In this document: positions 10,954 through 21,974 of the stretch, piece after piece
How the letters are laid out: every line of letters begins with the position of its first letter
Numbering within the stretch: position 1 is the stretch's first letter
NCBI GenBank assembly: GCA_029204225.1
Contig: CM055099.1
Span: forward strand, 65,627,852 to 65,691,851
Reading direction: 5' to 3'
Source: Diphasiastrum complanatum
Taxonomy: Eukaryota; Streptophyta; Lycopodiopsida; Lycopodiales; Lycopodiaceae
Length of the DNA: 64,000 nucleotides
Program-made: the position numbers and the translations under genes
The notes under the pieces: model-generated
Told to the model about the DNA's origin: nothing
The model's input: the letters and a program-made list of their open reading frames with translations, nothing else
The model's database searches: none

Positions 10954-12684
10954 GTGCGGAAGCTTGTTCCAGAGGCACCAGTTTGTTTTCTTTCCACCAA
11001 GGTGCGAGAGGCCTATCAGTTTCCAGATAGCAAACTGATACGGATGAGAGAGAAGCTGGAAGGTCATGATGTGCTTGTCCTATTTGACACGGGCTCTTCC
11101 CATAATATAATCAACTCTCGTGTGGTGAAGAAGTTGCACTTGGCTACTGTTCCTTCGGATTACCGGTATACAGTTGAGATGTCAGATGGTAAGGGAACAG
11201 AGGTTTGGGATAGGAGAGTCTCTCAGGCATTGTTGTCCATTCAGACCTATGCTGAGAAGTTAGACTTTGAGATCACCAAATTAGCTAAGTTTGATATTGT
11301 ACTTGGTAAGAGGTGGCATGCGAGTAAGCAGCCCGCTATAGATTTTAAGACTCATGTATATAAGTTCGGGCATGAGGGTTCGTCTCATGTTCTGAAGGGG
11401 GAGCGGCCTACTAGTGAATGTCCTCTTGTTACCTTGATGCAAATAAAGAAAATGGAGTCGCAGTATGTGTGGTTGTCTTATCTTGCAAATGTGAATGTTG
11501 ATTCCAGTTTTTGTTGTTTGCAAATAAACCCACTCGCAACTTCATCTAATTTAATAACTTTGGTTAATGCTAGTTTGATACAGCAGCAACGATGTGATCC
11601 AGCTAGTCAGCTAGAGCGATCCATCCGAGCTGAGTTTAGACATCTATTAATTGACCACATGCCAGAGGGATTGCCGCCTAGACGAAATGTGGAGCATCGT
11701 ATTGAGCTCATTCCAGGGGCAAGTCCGGTATGTAGACCTCCTTACAGGATGAGTTTGAAAGAAGAGGAGGAAGTCCGAAAGATGTTGGAGGAATATCTCA
11801 AGCTGGGGTATATCCGTCCTAGTTTCTCACCTTTCGCCTTCCCTATTTTATTGGTTAAGAAAAAAGATGGTACTTTTTGGATGTGCGTAGATTACAGGGA
11901 ATTGAATAAAGTCACTGTAAAGCATAGATATCCGATGCCAAGGATTGATGATCTACTAGATGCATTGCAAGGGGCAGTCATTTTCAGTAAGATAGATCTC
12001 AAGAGTGGCTAGCATCAAATTTTGATTGGTTCGGAAGATGTTTTGAAGACGGCCTTCCGAACACGCTTTGGACATTATGAGTTCTTGGTTATGCCATTTG
12101 GGTTAACCAATGCACCGGCCACATTCATGATGCTCATGAATGATGTCCTACGTGATTTTATGGGCAAGTTTGTAGTCAATTTTATTGACGACATACTAGT
12201 TTATAGTAAGTCGGTGGACGAACATGAGGTTCAACTCCGTACTGTGTTTGGCAGGTTACAAGAAGTGGTCTTGTATGCCAATGCTCATAAAACGGAGTTA
12301 TGTAAGACTCGTGTCGAGTATTTGGGTCACATAGTGACGGCAGAGGGTATTTCAGTTGACCCTGCCGCCAAGGTGGCTGTGGTCAAGCAGTGGCCAAGAC
12401 CGACCGATATTCGTCAGTTGCAATCTTTCTTAGGTTTTTGTAAGTTCTACCGACGGTTCGTTAGGAACTACTCTTGGTTAGCTGCTCCTTTGACAGACCA
12501 GTTACGGGGGTTTAACACTGTGGTTGTTTGGGATGCTGAAGCACAGCATAGTTTTGACCACTTGAAGGAGGCTGTGGCCACAGTTCCAGTGCTCAAGATT
12601 GTTGATCCCAACAAGCCCTTTGACCTAGAGACGGATGCAAGTGGCATTGCCGTAGGTGCAGTGTTGCCTTTGAAAGTAGGAAAT
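10954..12684 (+). pseudogene. gypsy pol: aspartic protease, reverse transcriptase, start of RNase H
   Basis: The protease active site [12 protein letters not shown] lies near 11080-11120. The RT follows with [19 protein letters not shown], then [13 protein letters not shown] at 12010-12012 falls inside the highly conserved KSG-x-HQI segment. The frame then continues with FRTRFGHYEFLVMPFGLTNA and the catalytic box VNFIDDILVYS near 12177-12210. The connection region LGFCKFYRRFV leads to RNase H (FDLETDASGIAVGAVL), where a frameshift near 12665 interrupts. The products would cleave the polyprotein, copy RNA to DNA and remove the RNA strand. Confidence 0.93.
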
Positions 12685-13912
12685 TGACGCCAGCACAGCA
12701 GAGATATCCCACGCACGAGCAGGAGCTGTATGCGATCATACATGCGCTCAAGGTGTGGCGACATTACCTGTATGGCGCCGAATTTTACGTGTATATACTG
12801 ACCATCATACTTTGAAGTACTTTTGCACTCAGCCAGATTTGAGAGGCCGCCAAGCTTGGTGGGCCGAGCTGATGCAGGAATTTCATTTGGAAATTCGCTT
12901 CCGAAGAGGGAAGGAAAATGTGGTCGCCGATGCACTATCTCAGATACTGCATCAGATTGTAGTTGACAGTGATCTCATGGAGGAGATCAAGAAGGCTCAG
13001 CAGGACGATCCACATTGTCAACGTGTGTGGCCTGAGGCGCGCCAGGTTTTTGATCATGCGGAAGAGTCAGCCGAGGTTGTCGCTCCCGTAGAGACACACA
13101 CTGGGACATTTTTAACATACACCGTGAAGAAAGGTATGTTATTGAGAAATGGAAAAGTTTTCGTGCCAGACTTGAAGGACCTACGTCGTAGGATTCTTCA
13201 TGAATGCCATGATAGTTCCTGCGCAGGGCACCCGGGTATTGATAGGACTACTGAGTTAGTCAGACAGCATTATTTTTGGCCACGATTGCAGCGAGACGTC
13301 AGTAAGTACGTCCAGCGTTGCACGGCTTGTCAAGTGCACAAGGCCGAGAGAGTAAGTCCTCCGGGCTTGCTCCACCCTTTAGAGATACCTACAGGAAGGT
13401 GGGAAAGCATCTCTATGGACTTTATTGTTTGTCTACCCAAGACGCATAAGGGATTTAATTCCATTATGGTAGTGGTAGACAGGTTCTCTAAGATGGCTCA
13501 CTTCATCGCAACGACCACGAAGGTCACAGCTCCGCAAGTTGCTTAGTTGTTTATCCAGAATGTAACCAGGTTACATGGTCTTCCTAGGTCCATTGTCTCT
13601 GATAGGGATCCCAAGTTAACAGGAAATTTCTGGACTGAGGTGTTCACCAAGCTAGGAACACAGTTGTGGATGAGTAGTACTGAGCATCCTCAGACGGATG
13701 GCCAGACAGAGAGAGTGAACCAGATCTTAGAGGATATGCTTAGAGCATATGTTAGTGATACGCAAACAGACTGGGTAAAGCATTTACCACTATTGGATTT
13801 TGCGTATAATGATAAGAGACATGCGTCCACTGGATTGAGTCCATTTGAGCTCAATTATGGTTTTAGGCCATTGAGTCCTGCTACCCATAGGCATTCCACA
13901 GAAGGTACCTAG
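12685..13912 (+). pseudogene. gypsy pol: RNase H end and integrase
   Basis: RNase H finishes with YTDHHTLKYF and NVVADALS (to about 12940). Integrase has a H2C2 zinc-binding domain (HECHDSSCAGHPG ... CTACQVHK, about 13198-13345). Its catalytic core has the first Asp in SISMDF (about 13415), the second in SDRDPK (about 13600) and Glu in NQILEDM (about 13720), the DD35E layout. A TAG at 13544-13546 interrupts the core in the VA-x-LFIQ segment, where Gln is usual in the family. Confidence 0.93.
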
Positions 13913-13914
13913 CG

Positions 13915-14368
13915 CCACAGAGTTTTTGACTCCGACAGGGAATTTGAGGTAGGAGATTGGGTATATTTACTAGTCCCTCCGAAGTCGAAGGTGCTACGCA
14001 CAGGAAGGTGTGCCAAGATATCTCCTAGGTTTTGTGGACCATGGTTGATTATCAAGAAGGTTAGTGGTGTGGCTTATAAGCTACAGCTACCTGTGGGATG
14101 CAAGGTGCATCCAACGTTTCATGTTAGCTAACTCAAGCGATGTTTGCACGATGGCGATAATCTGGTAGAAGGTCTAGTTTCTCTGGAGGAGAAAGACACT
14201 ACAGATTATGGGCCAGATAGAGTCCTAGATCGGAGAGAGCGACGATTGAGGAATCGTCTTCTCCGAGAGTATCTAGTGGCTTGGAAAGGGCATCCTTTGT
14301 CTAATGCTACCTGGGAGATGCAACAGTGTTTGCAGAAGTCTTACCCAGGATTTGTCATCGAGGACTGA
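13915..14368 (+). pseudogene. gypsy integrase C-terminus and chromodomain
   Basis: Beyond a frame change the typical GPWLIIKKV and HPTFHVS-x-LKR segments appear, the latter broken by TAA near 14128. Then comes a chromodomain: REYLVAWKGHPLSNATWE (about 14262-14320), with the aromatic/WKG pattern of the fold. Chromodomains steer chromovirus integration towards marked chromatin. The ORF ends in a normal stop 25 bp before the 3' LTR. Confidence 0.9.
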
Positions 14369-14377
14369 TGACTTGCC

Positions 14378-14392
14378 AGAAGAGGGAAGGAT
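14378..14392 (+). promoter_or_regulatory. gypsy polypurine tract
   Basis: The purine-rich GAAGAGGGAAGGAT directly abuts the 3' LTR; it would prime plus-strand synthesis. Confidence 0.85.
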
Positions 14393-14854
14393 TGTTACGA
14401 CTCAGTCTAGTTCTGACATGATCTCGGCACGACCGGTCACTCAGAGGGCTTGAGGCCAAGTTGGCAAGGGTCAGTGACCGGGAAGGGCATCGCTTCCAAG
14501 TGGGAACCGATGTGTCACAAAATCCCGTGATCCGGTGAGACCGTCTGACAAGCTGTCAGAGATGCGGTCGCGTAACCGTCGGGGCCCTAGCCGTTAGTGC
14601 TAGCCGGCAAGCAGTCAGGGTGACCAGTTGGTGTCATCGGTAATGACAGGGCATGGGGGTGGTATCCCGTGAGTCACTCACTATTCATAGGTCGCATGCA
14701 ATGTGTACGCCAGGTGGCCTAATCAACCACTGGGGGGGGGGGGGTACCTTATGTTGACAGGAACAGGTAATGGACTCAAGGGGGGGGTACCTATGGTTGG
14801 GAGGATCATTCCACACACCGGCATTCAGGAGTTGAGCAGTTTTGGTTGTTCACA
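14393..14854 (+). repeat. gypsy 3' LTR (462 bp)
   Basis: TGTTACGACTCAG to TTGTTCACA, aligned with the 5' LTR. It differs by scattered substitutions (for example gacctcgg versus gatctcgg), a longer poly-G run near 14732 and a short deletion near the 3' end. Confidence 0.95.
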
Positions 14855-14856
14855 CC

Positions 14857-14995
14857 CTGAGCTCAATGAGAAGTCGTGTCGTCAACATCCTCATAATTCA
14901 AAGTCCGAATGACTCTAAGAGGTGCACTATCTCTGAGCTCAGTGAGAAATCGTGTCATGAACGTCCTCATAATTCAAAGTCTGAATGACTCTTAA
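14857..14995 (+). repeat. Tandem duplication of about 63 bp (period about 76 bp)
   Basis: The phrase starting TGAGCTCAATGAGAA and containing CCTCATAATTCAAAGT occurs at about 14857-14919 and again at 14933-14995 with a few changes. It belonged to the gypsy target: joining both sides across the TSD restores its start. Confidence 0.7.
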
Positions 14996-16560
14996 AGGGC
15001 ATTGTTCATCTCTACAAATGTTCATCTCTACGAATATCTGCCCCCTATATGAATGATCTATGGTAGAGTCCCTAGGAAGGTCTCCCATGAACTTCAAAGC
15101 TTGAGCTCTAGCCAGCCATCAATTCCCAAAAGAGTTTTGTTGAATTCAGTCCCAAGGGAACATCTATATTGAAAGGTTGATCTTAAACTATAATCTTCTT
15201 CTGCATTTGACAATGGCTATATGATATTATGTAGCACTGAACTTGCAATTCATTTCTATTCATCTCATGCATTATTATCCCTCACCGCTAAGTTTCAGCA
15301 TGGGCACTGCTGTTTTGTACTCTTATCAGGACCCAACAACCCAGGTACAAAATGCAACGGAATCGTCTGGAAAAAAAAAAATTCATAACGTCTATAGAGC
15401 TCTGGAATAGAGACTAGAACAAGCTTTTTGAGGCAAAATGGAATATAGGTAAGAACTTTTCAAAGCGAAAGACAAAAAATTGAAGCAATCACCAGTTCAT
15501 TGTCAGTACTAAAGCATAAGGCTGGGCGGGGTAACCACGACCCTTTTAGATCTTCAGGCCGCTGCAAAATCGCAAAATAGAGCCTCCCTTTGATGACTTC
15601 ACAGACACCACTCCTTTCCTGGTCTTTATATCCCATCATCCAGTGCAATCAGCCTAAATCGGAACTCATGTTGAAACAATCGCAAAGAAGTAATGCTCCA
15701 ACAAGGGTTTGGATTTTCAGCAGCATATTGTCATATCTTCAACAATAATATTACATGAACGTTGATAAGTTCCTGGTTCCAATTTAAGAAAGGCGAAGCT
15801 TTTCTCTTCCAACACCCTGATAAGCTCGTATCCCCAGATGAGCTCCTCACACATTTTTAATTCAATGCGTCTACTGTCATCATGCATTTGCTACAAATCG
15901 TTCATAATTACTCAGAAACACGTCTCGGTGCTTCCCTCGTAAAGCCGGCCTAGCCTGGCTTCCTTCCAGGAACAACGTGCGCTATTTGAAATCGAGAAAT
16001 GAGCAATGCTGCTAGAGACAAGACCAGCCATTATGCGGAAAAATTTATGCAGGTTTTGAGCAGTCCTAAAAATCTCATACAGAAGAAGAGATAACGAAGA
16101 AGGCGACAGAAAAATACATGATTCCTTGATTGCTGAGAAGTTTGAAAAGTGGGTTTGGGTTCTAACTTGCAGAAGGCAGAAAGGCAACAGCCATGAGAGA
16201 AGGCGATGGAGAAAATTGCAATCGCGATACGCGATGATCTGAGAAAAGGAGAGAAGAGAGAAGCGAAAACGAAGAGGTGGTGACTTCTGGCCGTTTTCCT
16301 CGAGTTTATGTTTCCTAAGTAAACAAGGTGATCGGATGCCATTACGAAAGGCCCTCCATGTTGTTACGATAAATGTTAGGCCTGGGAGTAGGATAAAGAA
16401 TGCAAATATTAATCATGGAGGGAATGAAAGACGAAACATTTATAGAGGTAACATATATAGAGAGTTCCTTGTAGCTTGTTTTTTTGTTGTTTATAGCAAA
16501 GTCAAAATTAGCCATAGAACAAGGGTTTTCGAATTTTGCAAGTTTGTTTGGTAATTTGAA
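14996..16560. other. No confident gene
   Basis: Short open frames exist on both strands, for example 16031-16342 (-), a Ser/Phe-rich frame without known motifs. I see no splice-linked coding or element ends. The right part may include the 3' end of the adjacent Helentron. Confidence 0.5.
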
Positions 16561-16569
16561 AGCAAAATA

Positions 16570-17309
16570 TGAGAGATGATGGTCGGACCAATATGTTTAT
16601 GTGGTTTGACATTTGCAAGGACACAATGAAGTGTTTGTTCATATTTGGTCTATTTTAGTTCCATGGTTGGTTGTTGGTTCAGTGCATGCAATTCGGAATT
16701 TGTAAGATGACAATAATTTGTTGAGTGTTTGGAAAGAGGTGGTGTTACCTAACGCATTTATATTAAAGTCGCCCAATATTACAGATGGACTATTTGTTAG
16801 CAAGTTTTGTAGCAAATGTTGTAACGTTTCGAAAAAAGTTGAAAGGTTTGTGTATGGTGATCTGTAGAGAGCTATGATGTGTATTGCATGTCTTGTGTAA
16901 TTGTTGAAAGTGGCTATTATGAGTTCAGAATTGTTTACAATGATTTGTTTGTGTGAATTCAATGTCAAGGAGGATTTGTATAACAATGACGAACCGTGTT
17001 TGCCAGGGCAAGGTATGGAATGAAAGTTTTGTTCAAAGTACTTTTCAGGATTTCTTTCATATGTTTCTTGTAAGCATAGTATGTGAGATGCCATAAGATT
17101 GTAATTTGCTATGATGTTTTTGTGATGTGCATGTAATGATCTAGTGTTGAGTGTTTGTATTATTAGATGTGTTTTTGCTTTGTTTTGTATGTTTGGAATA
17201 GTGGTACACAAATGTGCAGTCGTCAGTAAACGGTGCATTTCTGCATGTATGTCACGATGAATATGTCAGCCCATGTTGTGTAATTTCAGTGGGATCAAAC
17301 GCCATCTTG
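16570..17309 (-). pseudogene. Helentron C-terminal AP-like endonuclease
   Basis: After the helicase comes an endonuclease/exonuclease/phosphatase domain. It has IQTLNTRSLHAHHKNI (start, Asn core), ILCLQETY (catalytic Glu), GSSLLYKSSL, VILGDFNINAL (Asp-Asn) and, past a TGA at about 16636 and a TAA near 16590, YWSDHHLSYF with the terminal Asp-His. The motif order matches non-LTR-type APE domains, and the same domain is fused to the helicase in Helentrons. Both stops fall where the family is open. Confidence 0.85.
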
Positions 17310-18424
17310 TCAAGAGTGAGTCCTTGTGCTCGGTGTATTGTACGTGTTGTAGCTGCTTGGATTGGGAATTGTTTTCGAGATGTTTGGTCCGATTTGAATT
17401 TCTTTCACAATTTGATATATTGGTGTCCATGTATGCTCAATATTTTCTGCGTACAAATGTCCGAGCCTGTGTCTTGTGCGTTTTCCGATTTTCATGTTTG
17501 TAAATTGTACCCATATGATAGGTTCGTTACATTGTAGCATTGCATTTTCGAATATGCCTTCTGCACCGTTCACAAGACCGTCTTCAATGCCATAATTTCC
17601 AGCACATAATTCAACTACGATTAATTTGCTTATGCAAACTACTCATGAAAGCAAGATCATTTTGCAATGAGTGTCTTGATCGTAATGCAGTAGTTGTGAA
17701 GTCTTTTGCAAGAAGGATGTATTCCATTCCTTTAGTTTGTTCAAAAACATGATTATTATGTCTATTTGTGAATTCATTCTTGAAAAATAGATGGGGTATA
17801 TTTAGTGGAATTGGATTGTGATGAAAACATTGATAATTAATTTGTTCTATGTCATTGCTTGTGTGTGTTCCATTCCTGAAACGATTAAGGATCGCAACAA
17901 ACAGGTGGTCTTTTTGTCGCATTACTTGTTTTAGTTCATAGCATTGGATTTTATCTTGCCAAAAGTTGGGTGCAAGTGATTCGATACTATGGTTTTCATG
18001 TTGGAAGACCCACGAGTCACGCACTGGACCTACTTGGTAAAGGTCACCAGTAATGATAACGTCTAGGTTTCCAAAAAATGAATCATGTCTATGTTTTATT
18101 TGTCGTAAGCGTTGATCAGCTTGGCAAAACAATCGGTTTCCAACCAAGGATATCTCATCAATGACAAGCAGTTGTAGATGTTCATATGCTTTTGTCAATG
18201 TGTCTAATCTATCACAAGGCAATGGTGCCATATGTTTTGTGTTTATTGGTATATTCAATGCAGAATGCAAAGTAGTCCCATCTATGTTAAATGCAGCTTT
18301 TCCTATGAAGGCAGTTAGAAGGACTTTTGGTTTCCCTAGGATGATACCTATAAGACGATTGTAATGTCGTATCAGTCCTTGGACAATTATTTGTGTTGTG
18401 AAGGTCTTGCCAGTTCCGGCCCCT
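17310..18424 (-). pseudogene. Helentron PIF1-like helicase domain
   Basis: Walker A is TGGAGTGKTF, encoded at about 18398-18428. Motif Ia contains KAAFNIDGTTLHSALNIP. Walker B is LLVIDEISLV (about 18145-18175). GDLYQVGPV is motif III, ELKQVMRQKD motif IV, and VNGAEG-type and IHRAQGLTLDKM segments near 17300-17560 correspond to motifs V and VI. A frameshift occurs near 17600 and another near 17270, before the final arginine-finger region. The helicase unwinds the donor strand during rolling-circle transposition. Confidence 0.88.
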
Positions 18425-19799
18425 CCTGTTAGGAAAGATGCAAAGGTTTTGTTGGATTCAGTCTTTTTCTATGCGTGCATTCATAGAAGATGTGCTTCTG
18501 TTCTTGGTTCATTTTTTGGAGTTGTGCATAATAGGTTTCATTTGGAAGCATTTCCAGGTTTGGTTGTATTGTAAGGTTTAATTTTGCATGGGAAGGCATT
18601 TTTTGTGTAGATGGTAGGTACATATCTTTTTGCAGATCATATTGTTCAATTGATATCTCAGATGTTTCTATAGTGTTGTTGTATTGGGTTGTATCTTTAT
18701 TGGGTATAGTATTTAGTTCTATTTGATCCCAAACATCTTCATTTGTAGTTGGGTTTTCAAATAGATGGTTATAGTTTCTAGAATTTCTTTGAATTCCCTT
18801 TTGAAGTCTGATGTAAGTTTGTTGCCAAGTTTCTTTTTCAAGTTGGATGGTTGTTTCAGATGTTCGAAATGGCACATATAACATTATTTGTTCTCTATAG
18901 TAGTTATTAAAATCTCTATGTTTGTTGAATTTGACATGGCGTATGATAGAATCTTTTTTTGTACGGTTGAATTTACTATTCGTTATCTTGTACTTTGATG
19001 CGATATCAACTAAACAATATTCTTCTAAATTTGTTGGTCTGTTATTGTATTTGTCTATGATAGATGCGCTCTGTACTTCTGTAGATTCAGGGTCCATGTT
19101 TTGTAAAACATGTTTTGGTTCCAAAACAAATGTGCGATTATCTTCTGTGCATGTATTAATGAATATAACTTTTCTCGAGAGGTGTTGCAATGGTATCGAT
19201 AGATTAATGAAAACTGCCAATTGAGCTGGCATTTGTTGTGCATTCAAAAATGCGTTTCCTAGTTTTCTTATTCGGTCACAGTCATTGGTAGGATTTTGTA
19301 TATTATTTTTTATAATTTCATGTAGAGCCGCAGTTATTGTATTATCCATTTTTGTCAAATATGCTATACAATAACTTGCAGCAGTGTATGGTTCTAAGAT
19401 ATATTGTAGATTAGTGTTGGCTTGCCAGAGCCGTGCAAGTGTTTGATTGAAATTGTTTGTTCTAATATCTCGAGGTTTGCGTTTTAAAAACACTGTTGGT
19501 TGTTGAATTGTTGATCGAATTGCATGTAAGTAGGTTTGTTCGTTCAATTGAAGTAGTGTTAGAAATTCGTCGAATGACATATCCATTCCTAGTCCCATGT
19601 GTTGCAAGTGTTTGTTTATCGATTGTGATATGTCTTGTAACGCTTTAAATTCTTTTGCAAGTTGTTCTTGTAAAGGCATCAATATAATTGTTTTTCTCAT
19701 GGGAGGTTTCGGAAAGTGGAATCGACAAATAGAATGACCCTTTTTTTTGCAAGTACTACAATGTCTGTGTTTTTGTATATCTCGCATGTTTTCAGGCAA
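18425..19799 (-). pseudogene. Helentron Rep C-terminal part with tyrosine motif, leading into helicase
   Basis: 456 open codons. The zinc-type segment at the N-terminus (CSTCKKKGHSICRFHFPKPP) is followed by a region with AASYCIAYLTKMDN at about 19340-19385, where the two tyrosines spaced by three residues correspond to the Rep catalytic tyrosines. The C-terminal part, LQKMNQEQKHIFYEC, is the entry to the PIF1 helicase. A one-base slip in an A5 run near 18467 throws off the frame just before the Walker A motif. Confidence 0.85.
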
Positions 19800-20824
19800 G
19801 CTTGTTTTGTCACATGTAATATATGTGTCAGTGTAAGTTGTAATTTCATTACAGAACCTGTGTACAACTGAGGACTATCTTTTATCCACAAAAGTGCATG
19901 ATCATGCTCACTACCTCTATGCGAGAATTCAGTTACAAATGCGAAATATGTTACTGAACCAAGAATGGAATGATCTTGCCGAATCAATTTCCAGAGGCAT
20001 TTCATTTGGTGATTGTAATATCTTGCACAAGTTATAGGATCATGTCGAATAAGGTTTTGTATATTGCTTGCTTCTAAACGTGAGTGTGTATCTGAGTCAT
20101 GAATATTTGCTAGGCTATGTAAATATGTTACAAGGTCTGGCCAATGTGACTCAGCACTTGTGAACGTTACAAATAATGTTGGTGGTCCTAGTTGTCTGAT
20201 CATTGCAAATATGTCCTTTTTTGTTTTGTCAAGATAATCGGGTGATGTGCGTAGCATTCCTAGATCTCTATATCCAATATCAGATCTCATTATTGTGGCA
20301 ATTTTTGAGGTGTCAAGCATGTCTTTTACTTTAAGAGTACATCCATAAGTTTTCCCTTTCCGTATACGAAAGCGTGTAGTTGATAAAATGAACTTAATTT
20401 GGCATTTACTAGTTTTGTAAAATAGATTTGGAATGTGAGTTGCAAAACGTCTATCATGGTGCATGATTTCCCATTGTGCAATTTGTTGGTATGTATTGTT
20501 TTCGCAGAGTGTTTTGTGTTGTCGACATCCATAAAACAAAGTTGGGAAATTTAGTTCCTCACTATCTTTGTCTTGAAATAATCCCAATGGTTGATAACCT
20601 TCGGCTGGTGCTATTGAAATGATTTTGTCTTCAAAATCTTGTATTTGTTGTGATGTTAAGAATTTATGTATAAGGGTATCTGAAAACGTCTCATCTGCAA
20701 TTCCAACAGAGTTCATGGTTTCTTTATCGGAAAAGTTAATGCTTGTAGGACTAGTTGGTGATATAACATCGCTATTAGTATTATGTAATCGATATGCAAA
20801 TTCATTGGCTTCTAATTGTGCTTT
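19697..20824 (-). pseudogene. Helentron Rep: Helitron-like domain and HUH motif
   Basis: Motifs in order: GPPTLFVTFTSAESHWPDL, then RHDPITCARYYNHQM, and the relaxase core EFSHRGSEHDHALLWI with the H-U-H histidines encoded at 19898-19906. HUH Rep proteins nick one strand and form a 5' phosphotyrosine link for rolling-circle transfer. Near 19845 a frameshift occurs. The true continuation (QKHRHCSTCKKKGHS, then CRFHFPKPPMRKT, a Helitron-specific Cys/His segment) is in the next frame at 19680-19800. Confidence 0.88.
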
Positions 20825-21291
20825 CTAGTTAGGAAGAATTTGTATGGCCAATTCAGTATACAAGTTTGTTTTGCAAAGGTCTTGCAATGCAGTCATAACG
20901 ATATCAGGTCTAACTAAGCCCGAAGCAAAAACCAATTTATATTCAAGCTTTCGCTTTATTTGTATAGCTATAGTGGAATTCTCATCGGGGAATCGAGGCA
21001 ATGTAGTTTGAATCCTATCCAAGTTACTGGGTACATTACCAATGCTTCCATGAAAACTAAATTGACCAAAAACTGGGTGCAGTTGTTGAATCTGTGCAAA
21101 TGCAAGTCTAGGTGATAGAAATGGCGGCATTCTTTTGGCCTTCAAATATTTATAACAATTTCTGCAAGTTCGCATGGTATGTTCATTTGCATAATCGAAA
21201 TAATTTTGTTTTAATTGTTTTACATATAGACTTGCTTCTATTGGTAATTGCTTTGTTTGATGCTTGAAATGTTTTCTCGATCAAGCATCGT
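20825..21291 (-). pseudogene. Helentron N-terminal cysteine domain (DUF6570-like)
   Basis: Reading leftwards from 21291 (SRKHFKHQTKQLPIEASLY) it reaches CRNCYKYLKAKRMPP, the C-X2-C plus Lys-rich signature seen upstream of Helitron-like domains and annotated as DUF6570. It continues through FASGLVRPDIV to an in-frame TAG at 20825-20827. The frame goes on unchanged into the Rep region, so this stop is a point mutation. The ATG at 21175 is internal to the domain and unlikely to be the true start. Confidence 0.7.
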
Positions 21292-21402
21292 GGGTGACTT
21301 GTATTTTGTGCTGGATCAAAGCGCCTAAGCGCCCTCGTCCTTGGAGCCAGGTAGCTTCAAACAAACTCATCCCATGTGAAAGCCTGAATCAGTTTCGAGT
21401 TT

Positions 21403-21699
21403 GTGCAGTTGCCATGCAATATTCTTAACAAACACCTGATTCCTTTCAATTTTCCACACTCTGGTTCTGTTCACATTGGCTGGTCAATCATTATAGAACA
21501 AGCATTTGGATTGATTCAATCCGTTTTTTTTTTTCGTTTATTTGCTTGGCTACTGAGGGGAGTAAGGAAGATGGCACGAATGGCGACATCAAGCACCATA
21601 CAAACACCCATCCTGCACAGAGGCTCGTTGCAGAAGCCTTTCTCTAAAAGACTTCCTTCACCAAATAGACGTGCCATAACTTATTGTCGGAAACAGTGA
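21403..21699 (+). pseudogene. Possible DDE transposase C-terminal scrap
   Basis: The frame contains FNFPHSGSVHIGWSIIIEQ then AFG, faintly like the R-x-x-(V)E-x-AFG segment that ends DDE_Tnp_4/Harbinger transposases. No other motif of the family was found next to it, so this may be chance. Confidence 0.25.
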
Positions 21700-21974
21700 A
21701 CAACAATTTCCAATTTGGATTTGATTCCATCAAAATATAAGACTTTTTAAAACTTTTCAGGAATGAGCCACGAAGGAAGGAAGGAAGGATGGATGGATAG
21801 CTCTAGACATCACTTGATTCTTACGCTTTTTCACCACTCACTCACACTACCTTTGATACTGCCACAAGCTCTTCATATATTTCATCTGCCCATGTCTTTT
21901 CCACAAACACATGAGCTCTTTTAGTACAAGGCAGCTGCCGATGATCATCAGTTAGTTTCTTGTGATATTGTCAT

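Larger units (their letters stand above)
8576..14859 (+). mobile_element. Ty3/gypsy chromovirus, full length but inactivated, with TSD
   Basis: 5' LTR 8581-9048, PBS 9051, gag, protease, reverse transcriptase, RNase H, integrase, chromodomain, polypurine tract, 3' LTR 14393-14854. The 5-bp direct repeat CCCTG (8576-8580 and 14855-14859) flanks it exactly, so both ends are certain. The gene order PR-RT-RH-IN and the terminal chromodomain define a chromovirus of Ty3/gypsy type. Gag and pol carry several stops and frameshifts, so it cannot move by itself. The LTRs differ at scattered positions and by a few indels, so insertion is neither very recent nor ancient. Confidence 0.97.
16570..21291 (-). 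mobile_element. Helentron/Helitron2-type rolling-circle transposon (Rep-helicase-endonuclease)
   Basis: One long - strand coding unit, broken by a few stops and frameshifts. It reads in order: an N-terminal cysteine domain resembling DUF6570; the Helitron-like region; a HUH relaxase with H-D-H and a Y-X3-Y-type motif; a PIF1-family helicase; and a C-terminal AP-like endonuclease. Fusion of an endonuclease after the helicase is the mark of Helentrons (Helitron2), not of the canonical plant Helitrons. The termini could not be located by eye: no hairpin plus CTAG-like end was convincing. Confidence 0.88.

Noticed and set aside
16031-16342. A 103-codon - strand frame (Ser/Phe/Leu-rich)
   Set aside because: No domain, no splice partner and an overlapping alternative frame; treated as chance.
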